This document shows, piece after piece, positions 1 to 3,690 of a DNA stretch of 6,026 nucleotides. Below the pieces are notes generated by a model. It had not been told where the DNA came from. It saw nothing but the letters and a program-made list of their open reading frames with translations, and made no database searches. The stretch's first letter is position 1. Each line of letters starts with the position of its first letter. The translations under genes and the position numbers were made by a program. Source of the stretch: Pullichristensenella sp002068815 (GTDB lineage Bacteria > Bacillota > Clostridia > Christensenellales > Aristaeellaceae); NCBI GenBank assembly GCA_040772885.1, contig JAXGXF010000025.1, positions 1 through 6,026 of the forward strand, written 5' to 3'.

Positions 1-1
1 T

Positions 2-15
2 GCCCCGGCAGGGGC
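2..15. repeat. Small GC hairpin at the left edge
   Basis: GCCCC (2-6) and GGGGC (11-15) form a 5-bp stem around a GGCA loop. No T-run follows on the plus strand and the left side is cut by the window edge, so I cannot say whether this is the end of a terminator for an unseen gene. The rest of 1-113 shows no gene: all three plus-strand frames hit stops early and none has convincing coding character. Confidence 0.3.
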
Positions 16-113
16 GACATACACGGCGCGGATTGTCGGAAACCGGGGCGGCAGAATTTGTAAAGAGTGCACAGCAAAGTCTTACTTTTGCCTTGTTTTC
101 TTCGGATGATCTA

Positions 114-142
114 TTGCATTCATAACAGAATTGAGATATACT
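114..142 (+). promoter_or_regulatory. Sigma-A promoter of the 174-884 gene
   Basis: A -35 box TTGCAT (114-119) is separated by exactly 17 nt from a -10 box TATACT (137-142). The same TATACT -10 hexamer occurs in the thrS promoter. Transcription would begin around 148-150, giving a leader of about 24 nt. This rules against the ATG at 147 as the start and favours the ATG at 174. Confidence 0.7.
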
Positions 143-163
143 GTTAATGTATAAAATTTCGTC

Positions 164-170
164 GAGGTGG
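164..170 (+). promoter_or_regulatory. Ribosome binding site that sets the 174 start
   Basis: GAGGTGG lies 3 nt before the ATG at 174 (6 nt from the end of GAGG). The alternative in-frame ATG at 147 has no purine-rich site in front of it and sits at the predicted transcription start. Confidence 0.65.
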
Positions 171-173
171 AGT

Positions 174-884
174 ATGTCTGACCGTGAGAGCATGCCGACA
201 AAGGACTTGATTCGGAGCTGCGGTACGCTGCTCTCGAAGATTCCGGGCGTATTCTCGGTGAACGTGAGTACCGATTCTCTTGGCGATATTTCCGACATCC
301 ACATTCTCGCGACGACGCGGCGCAACGCCAAGCAGATCAGCCGCGACATACAATCGGCGCTCGCGGCCGCGTTCAAGCTGGAGATCGACCACCGGATCAT
401 CAGCATCGCGCAGATCGAGAGCGACACCTACGCGGGCGTCGACTGCCGCGACCGGAACGCCGAGGTCCGGCTGCGCTACACGGGAATGAACGTCTCGATG
501 CGCTCCGGAAAGCGGACCTATCAGGTGCGGCTCGCGCGCGACGAGGAGGAATTCCTGGGCGAAGCCGAGTGCGCGAACGCCCCGCGGCAGAAGCGCAGGG
601 CGATCGCGGAGGCGACGATCCAGGCGCTGGAGGCTGCGCTCAGCCTCGAGGGAAAGCTGGGCCTGGTGCTCATTCACAACATCGAGCTCGAGGGAATCCA
701 GGTGGTGCTGACCGCGATCGAGTGCCCGGAGGCGTCCGACGGCAGGCTCCTGATCGGCGCGGCCCACTGTGCAAGAAACGACGACGAGGCGGAGTGCGTC
801 GTGCGTTCGACTTTGGACGCGCTCAACCGGTTCTGCGGAAGGCTTTCCGTCCAGGGGTGGGCGGCGGGGGCCGGCAGAAGATAA
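174..884 (+). CDS. Conserved uncharacterised protein, two-part architecture
   Basis: This 236-residue protein is predicted to be cytosolic, with no signal peptide or membrane segment. I recognise it as a type of conserved hypothetical protein seen in Bacillota, but no function is known to me. Residues 19-81 form the best-conserved-looking block, with the pattern IPGVFSV..D..GDISDIHILA..RNAKQISRDIQ..L...F...IDHRIISIAQI, which reads as alternating strands and one amphipathic helix. Residues about 117-220 look like two degenerate copies of a strand-strand-helix unit: VRL...FLGEA...ATIQAL (to 154) and VVL...LLIGAA...STLDALNRF (to 220). A short Gly/Ala/Arg tail follows. The start at 174 is chosen from the ribosome binding site and promoter position. 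It is the first gene of a plus-strand run leading to an HD-GYP phosphodiesterase, so a role connected to that signalling protein is possible but only inferred from position. The reading frame itself is secure. Confidence 0.88.
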   Translation: MSDRESMPTKDLIRSCGTLLSKIPGVFSVNVSTDSLGDISDIHILATTRRNAKQISRDIQSALAAAFKLEIDHRIISIAQIESDTYAGVDCRDRNAEVRLRYTGMNVSMRSGKRTYQVRLARDEEEFLGEAECANAPRQKRRAIAEATIQALEAALSLEGKLGLVLIHNIELEGIQVVLTAIECPEASDGRLLIGAAHCARNDDEAECVVRSTLDALNRFCGRLSVQGWAAGAGRR

Positions 885-895
885 ATCCAGGAGAC

Positions 896-909
896 AACAG
901 CTCCGGCGC
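896..909 (+). repeat. Left arm of a 14-bp perfect inverted repeat
   Basis: AACAGCTCCGGCGC at 896-909 is the exact reverse complement of 1086-1099. The match extends outward as GAGA (891-894) against TCTC (1100-1103) with a single bulged C at 895. It begins 12 nt after the stop codon of the upstream gene. The arms are 176 nt apart and enclose the 27-residue peptide gene and its leader. Confidence 0.85.
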
Positions 910-922
910 GGTTGATCGGAAT

Positions 923-959
923 CTTTAGCGTAGCGGAATATAGCGTGCCCCTTAGCGTA
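923..959 (+). repeat. Three TAGCGT direct repeats
   Basis: TAGCGT occurs at 926-931, 941-946 and 953-958. The first and third are embedded in near-identical 10-mers, CTTTAGCGTA (923-932) and CCTTAGCGTA (950-959). They lie just upstream of and inside the predicted junction RNA. They may be protein-binding sites or part of alternative RNA pairings; the sequence alone does not decide. Confidence 0.4.
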
Positions 960-991
960 AAGGCACAGCCTGACGACAGGAGGCTATATTC
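936..991 (+). ncRNA. Candidate structured leader RNA (three-way junction) over the peptide gene's ribosome binding site
   Basis: The segment folds by simple complementarity into a compact three-way junction. P1 is a 9-bp perfect stem, GAATATAGC (936-944) with GCTATATTC (983-991). P2 pairs GTGCC (945-949) with GGCAC (962-966); an alternative register uses CCTT (950-953) with AAGG (960-963). P3 is CCTG (969-972) with CAGG (977-980) around an ACGA loop. The junction linkers are AG (967-968) and AG (981-982). The ribosome binding site AGGAGG (978-983) lies across P3, the linker and the first base of P1, and the start codon begins one base after P1 ends. The fold would therefore restrict translation of the peptide. 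It does not match any riboswitch class I know. Ligand, temperature or ribosome control are all open. Confidence 0.45.
978..983 (+). promoter_or_regulatory. Consensus ribosome binding site of the 27-residue peptide gene
   Basis: AGGAGG, a perfect match to the anti-Shine-Dalgarno sequence, sits 8 nt before the ATG at 992. Its quality is the main reason to accept such a short frame as a gene. It overlaps the P3 and P1 stems of the predicted leader RNA. Confidence 0.75.
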
Positions 992-1075
992 ATGAAGAAG
1001 ACGAAGATCATGACCGCCCTGATGGCCATTGCGGCTTTCGTATTGTCCTGCGGCGCGTACATCAACTGGAAATAA
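992..1075 (+). CDS. 27-residue hydrophobic, membrane-targeted peptide
   Basis: The frame encodes 27 residues. It starts with a basic MKKTK head, continues with a hydrophobic stretch (residues 6-19, IMTALMAIAAFVLS) and ends in CGAYINWK. It could be a single-pass membrane peptide, or a minimal secreted or lipidated peptide: VLSC at 17-20 loosely resembles a lipobox, though Leu just before Ser is unusual. By eye the hydrophobic segment followed by AYINW recalls the N-terminal anchor of SpoIIIAH-like sporulation proteins (a helix ending in YLNW), but no periplasmic domain follows because the stop comes directly afterwards. The ribosome binding site is ideal. The gene lies between the arms of a perfect inverted repeat and behind a predicted leader RNA, 61 nt ahead of the HD-GYP gene. 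Function is unknown. The ribosome binding site and composition support the reading; the short length limits certainty. Confidence 0.6.
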   Translation: MKKTKIMTALMAIAAFVLSCGAYINWK

Positions 1076-1078
1076 AGT

Positions 1079-1084
1079 TATAAT
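1079..1084 (+). promoter_or_regulatory. Possible -10 box ahead of the HD-GYP gene
   Basis: A perfect TATAAT lies immediately inside the right inverted-repeat arm and 52 nt before the HD-GYP start. The -35 position at 17-nt spacing reads CGTACA (1056-1061), which matches only the ACA half of the consensus, and there is no TGn extension. Transcription would start near 1091. It may be a weak or activated promoter, or chance in a locally AT-rich patch. Confidence 0.3.
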
Positions 1085-1085
1085 T

Positions 1086-1099
1086 GCGCCGGAGCTGTT
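1086..1099 (-). repeat. Right arm of the 14-bp perfect inverted repeat
   Basis: GCGCCGGAGCTGTT pairs exactly with 896-909, and TCTC (1100-1103) extends the pairing. Within a transcript running from the first gene, the two arms would make a long GC-rich stem closing off the whole peptide gene. No target-site duplication flanks the pair. Confidence 0.85.
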
Positions 1100-1136
1100 T
1101 CTCACATATCAGTGCTCTCGGGGGTAACGACAAAAG

Positions 1137-2426
1137 ATGCAGCGCAAGTGGATGAATCTGTACACGTGGGGTGTCATCGCAATTGGCATCTTGTTTGTTG
1201 TATGGGGAATTGCCACCGCCATTCAGACGTATGCCTCCCAGGGCGGTTACTTTCAGAGAACGTTTTTCCTGATCGCCATTTGCGCGGCCTGCCGCTCGCT
1301 GCCCATCTACATGGGAAAGGACAAGACGCTGGATCTGTCCGTCATCAGCATTTTGATGACCTTCCTGACGATGGGCACGGCGCAGGCCGTCGCCGTCTAT
1401 TCGCTGAGCTCCATCATCACCTTCGAATACAGCGGCGACCCGGCGAACCGGCGCTTTTCGAGCATCTACAACAACGCGCCGGTGAAGTCGCTGTTCAACA
1501 TCGGAAGCGTCGTCATCGCGATCGTGCTTCCCGGGCTCGTCTGCCAATGGATCGGCTGGGGCCCCGGGGACTTCACGTTCCCGATGATCCTCTACGCGAC
1601 GGTCGCGTTTTCGCTGTTGACGTTCCTCGTCAATACGCTGATCATGATGGGCCTCTTCTCGATGCTCGACGGCCTGAACCGCTATGAAGTGATCCACATG
1701 CTGATCGGGCTGATCCCGAACGTGCTGCCGGCGATGCCGCTGGGCTACGTGATGGCGGTTTTCCTCCGGCAGGACAACGGGACGCTGCTCGTCATCATCA
1801 TGATGAGCCCGCTTCTGCTCGCCAGGCATGCCTGGAAGCTGTATATTGAATCCCTGAAGCAGCAGCAAAAGCTCGTCGACGCGCTGAACGTCGCGATGGA
1901 GGCGCGGGACGACTACACGAGCGGCCACGCCAAGCGCGTCAGCGAGTTCGCCGCTTTGATCGCGCGCGAGCTCGGCGTCAATGTGCGCGACATCTACATT
2001 TTGCAGCGCGGCGCGATGCTGCACGACATCGGCAAGGTCGGCGTCAGCGACACGGTGCTCTTGAAGCCCGGCAAGCTGACCCCGGAGGAGCGCAAGCACA
2101 TCGAGACGCACCCCTCGACCGGCGCCGGCATCACCGAGCACGTCAAGTTCGACCCGGAGATCACCGACATGGTCCGCCACCACCACGAGCACTACGACGG
2201 CACCGGCTATCCGGACGGGCTCAAGGGCGAGGAAATCTCGTTCAACGCGCGCATACTCGCCGTCGCGGACACGCTGGACGCGATGCTCTCCGACCGCCCG
2301 TACCGCAAGGGCATGGAGGAAGAGCGCGCGCTGAAGCTGATCGAGGAGGGCGCCGGCACGCAGTTCGACCCGAAGATCGTCAAGGCGCTGCTGCGCGCGA
2401 TGGAGCGGGAGAAGAAGGCTTCATGA
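1137..2426 (+). CDS. Membrane-anchored HD-GYP protein, probable c-di-GMP phosphodiesterase
   Basis: This 429-residue protein has two parts. Residues 1-230 are strongly hydrophobic, with about six or seven membrane segments (near 8-30, 42-59, 66-95, 120-140, 147-175, 183-210, 216-230), and would form an integral sensor or anchor domain. A short linker helix rich in Gln and Lys leads into an HD-GYP domain at about 245-425. All hallmark motifs are present: DYTSGH (His264), HDIGK (His296-Asp297), the THPSTGAGI His325, HHEHYDGTGYP (His349-350, with GYP at 357-359) and VADTLDAM (Asp378). HD-GYP enzymes hydrolyse cyclic di-GMP at a cytoplasmic metal centre; activity here is inferred from the intact motifs. 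There is no GGDEF domain. The ATG at 1137 has only a weak site, GGGGGT (1120-1125), 11 nt upstream. The stop overlaps the start of the DUF5317 gene. The input signal of the membrane half is unknown. Confidence 0.93.
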   Translation: MQRKWMNLYTWGVIAIGILFVVWGIATAIQTYASQGGYFQRTFFLIAICAACRSLPIYMGKDKTLDLSVISILMTFLTMGTAQAVAVYSLSSIITFEYSGDPANRRFSSIYNNAPVKSLFNIGSVVIAIVLPGLVCQWIGWGPGDFTFPMILYATVAFSLLTFLVNTLIMMGLFSMLDGLNRYEVIHMLIGLIPNVLPAMPLGYVMAVFLRQDNGTLLVIIMMSPLLLARHAWKLYIESLKQQQKLVDALNVAMEARDDYTSGHAKRVSEFAALIARELGVNVRDIYILQRGAMLHDIGKVGVSDTVLLKPGKLTPEERKHIETHPSTGAGITEHVKFDPEITDMVRHHHEHYDGTGYPDGLKGEEISFNARILAVADTLDAMLSDRPYRKGMEEERALKLIEEGAGTQFDPKIVKALLRAMEREKKAS

Positions 2427-2998
2427 TACTGCTCGTGTTTCTCGTCCTCTCCGTCGCAATCGGCTATCTGCGACGCGGAAGGCTCTCGAACTACCTGCAA
2501 AACCCGCTTCGCGGCGTCTTTCTGCCGATCTTCGCGTTCGCGCTCGAGGCGGCGCTGGGGCTTATCGCGAGATGGCTCCCGTGGCCGAGCGACCGCTGGC
2601 TGTGGGCGGCGGTTTCCATCGAGTATGCGATGATCTTCGCGTTCGTTTTCCTGAACATCAAAAGGGCGTCATTCTGGGTGATCGCCGTCTCGTCCGCGCT
2701 CAATTTCGCGGTGATCGCGGCGAACGGCTTCCGGATGCCGATCTCGCCGATCGTGCATAATTATTCGGTTTTTGAGGGCATCGTCGAGCGCGTTTCCGCC
2801 GGAAAAATGGTAGAATATGTCTTGGTCGGCTGGGACGCGCCGCTGTGGTTTTTGGGCGACACGATCCCGGTTTTGTGGGTCGCGCCGGGCCTCGCGAGCA
2901 TCGGCGACCTCGGAATCGCCGTCGGCATGTTCTTGCTGGTGCAGGGGATCATGTGCCCGAAAAAGGAGAAGCCCGCACAGAAGACCCGGAGTTATTGA
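2423..2998 (+). CDS. DUF5317-family integral membrane protein
   Basis: This 191-residue membrane protein has about five hydrophobic segments (near 1-15, 29-50, 59-78, 84-101, 159-177) and a short basic C-terminal tail. It matches the DUF5317 pattern as I know it: an N-terminal hydrophobic stretch followed by RRGRLSN, the NGFRMPIS signature at 101-108 (family form NGGRMPVS), FLGDTIP at 143-149, and SIGDLGIAVG at 159-168. The family's function is not established. Its ATG shares the ATGA tetranucleotide with the stop of the HD-GYP gene, and a purine-rich AAGAAGG lies just upstream inside that gene. The two are thus translationally coupled and likely made in similar amounts, suggesting the proteins work together in the membrane. 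It is the last gene before the terminator at 2998-3033. Confidence 0.87.
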   Translation: MILLVFLVLSVAIGYLRRGRLSNYLQNPLRGVFLPIFAFALEAALGLIARWLPWPSDRWLWAAVSIEYAMIFAFVFLNIKRASFWVIAVSSALNFAVIAANGFRMPISPIVHNYSVFEGIVERVSAGKMVEYVLVGWDAPLWFLGDTIPVLWVAPGLASIGDLGIAVGMFLLVQGIMCPKKEKPAQKTRSY

Positions 2999-3033
2999 AA
3001 AGCCCTGTTGCGCCGCCGCACAACAGGGGTTTT
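2998..3033. terminator. Bidirectional intrinsic terminator between convergent genes
   Basis: CCCTGTTG (3003-3010) pairs perfectly with CAACAGGG (3021-3028) around a 10-nt loop, flanked by AAAA (2998-3001) and TTTT (3030-3033), with a further TTTT at 3036-3039. On the plus strand it ends the DUF5317 transcript directly at its stop codon. Read on the minus strand the stem is followed by CTTTT, so it can also end the secreted-protein transcript arriving from the right. Confidence 0.88.
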
Positions 3034-3049
3034 CGTTTTCGGAGGGGCG

Positions 3050-3628
3050 TCAGGCCGCCGGCGCGTCGTCCGTCGAATACACGCCGTCGAACGCGTGCCC
3101 GGCGTCGATGGCACGCATGCACGGGCACAGCGGACTCTGGTAGGTGCGCGAGCGCACAAAATCCACCTGGGAGCCGATGTAGAGGACCCGCGCGCCGCCG
3201 TCCGCATAGAAGGTCAACGAGACCGGATGTGCCGTCGCGACCCCGAAGCTGAAACAGTCCGTAAGCGTCGAAAACTCGACGATGCGCGTGCAGGGGCTGC
3301 CCGCCTCATTATAATAGTATTCATGCTGCTTCGCGGACGCGCAATCGTCCGAAAAGGAACCGATCTCGTAGACGATCGTGTGTATGATCTCGACCGGATA
3401 GGCATCCCAGCCGCTTTTGACGGCGCTCTCGCGGTGCGCATCGAGTATCATGTCGCACGCCTCGCCGATGGAGACCGTCAGCTCGTCCCGCTCAAAGGCG
3501 GGGAGCGACGAAAACGGCTCTCCCCAAACCGCGCCGCTCTCGGCGAGCGAGCCGAAAGACAACAGCGCGATTGCCGCGGCGAGGCACAGCGCAATGCGCC
3601 CGAGGCGCACGTTTGTGAATGCCTTCAT
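3050..3628 (-). CDS. Secreted protein of unknown function with six cysteines
   Basis: This 192-residue protein has a clear Sec signal peptide. A basic start (MKAFTNVRLGR) is followed by a hydrophobic core (residues 12-26) and a likely signal peptidase I site after Ala29 (SLA/ES). The mature part of about 163 residues contains six cysteines (58, 96, 113, 125, 168, 170), an even number compatible with disulfides, including a CPC pair near the C-terminus. It is otherwise a soluble mixed alpha/beta-looking sequence with an acidic, aromatic middle (HEYYYNEAG). I do not recognise a family. The start is secure: AAGGAGGT (3635-3642) lies 6 nt before the ATG. The gene follows thrS by 62 nt on the same strand, with a hairpin between. 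I see no separate promoter in that gap, so partial read-through from thrS or a promoter inside thrS is likely. Transcription ends at the shared terminator 2998-3033. Confidence 0.82.
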   Translation of the reverse strand: MKAFTNVRLGRIALCLAAAIALLSFGSLAESGAVWGEPFSSLPAFERDELTVSIGEACDMILDAHRESAVKSGWDAYPVEIIHTIVYEIGSFSDDCASAKQHEYYYNEAGSPCTRIVEFSTLTDCFSFGVATAHPVSLTFYADGGARVLYIGSQVDFVRSRTYQSPLCPCMRAIDAGHAFDGVYSTDDAPAA

Positions 3629-3653
3629 CGATATACCTCCTTCCTATTCAGAC

Positions 3654-3683
3654 CGGCCCCGCCCGAACACTCGGACGGGGCCG
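3654..3683 (-). terminator. Strong hairpin after thrS, without a U-tract
   Basis: Two 13-nt arms (3654-3666 and 3671-3683) pair around a 4-nt loop. On the minus-strand RNA every position pairs, one of them as a G-U wobble; on the plus strand that position is a C-A mismatch, so the structure belongs to the thrS transcript. It starts 7 nt after the thrS stop. No run of U follows (next bases GTCTGAATAGG), so it may be a weak or factor-dependent terminator, or an RNA-stabilising or processing hairpin ahead of the secreted-protein gene. Confidence 0.6.
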
Positions 3684-3690
3684 ATTGCGC

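Noticed and set aside
147..173. ATG at 147 as start of the first gene
   Set aside because: It has no ribosome binding site and coincides with the predicted transcription start; the ATG at 174 has GAGGTGG properly spaced.
969..980. Mini-ykkC (guanidine-II) riboswitch, because of the CCTG-ACGA-CAGG hairpin
   Set aside because: That class needs two hairpins with ACGR loops in tandem. Only one is formed here, and the downstream genes are not guanidine transport or degradation genes.
992..1075. AgrD-like cyclic autoinducer peptide
   Set aside because: There is a Cys near the end, but no charged C-terminal recognition tail after the core and no AgrB protease or AgrC sensor in the window.
910..1085. 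Known cyclic-di-GMP riboswitch (GEMM-I or GEMM-II) ahead of the phosphodiesterase
   Set aside because: The conserved GEMM cores (such as the GGGACGCAAAGCC-type block) are absent, although the gene context would fit.
891..1103. Miniature transposon (MITE) with terminal inverted repeats
   Set aside because: No target-site duplication flanks the arms, and the arms lie flush within a functional-looking leader and gene layout.
1..1200. CRISPR array or tRNA/rRNA genes
   Set aside because: No regularly spaced repeats and no tRNA- or rRNA-like segments are visible here or elsewhere in the window.
1062..2192. Long minus-strand open frame (376 codons) opposite the HD-GYP gene
   Set aside because: Its composition is His/Arg/Asp/Val-rich with no recognisable domain, while the plus strand carries every HD-GYP motif; it is an antisense shadow.
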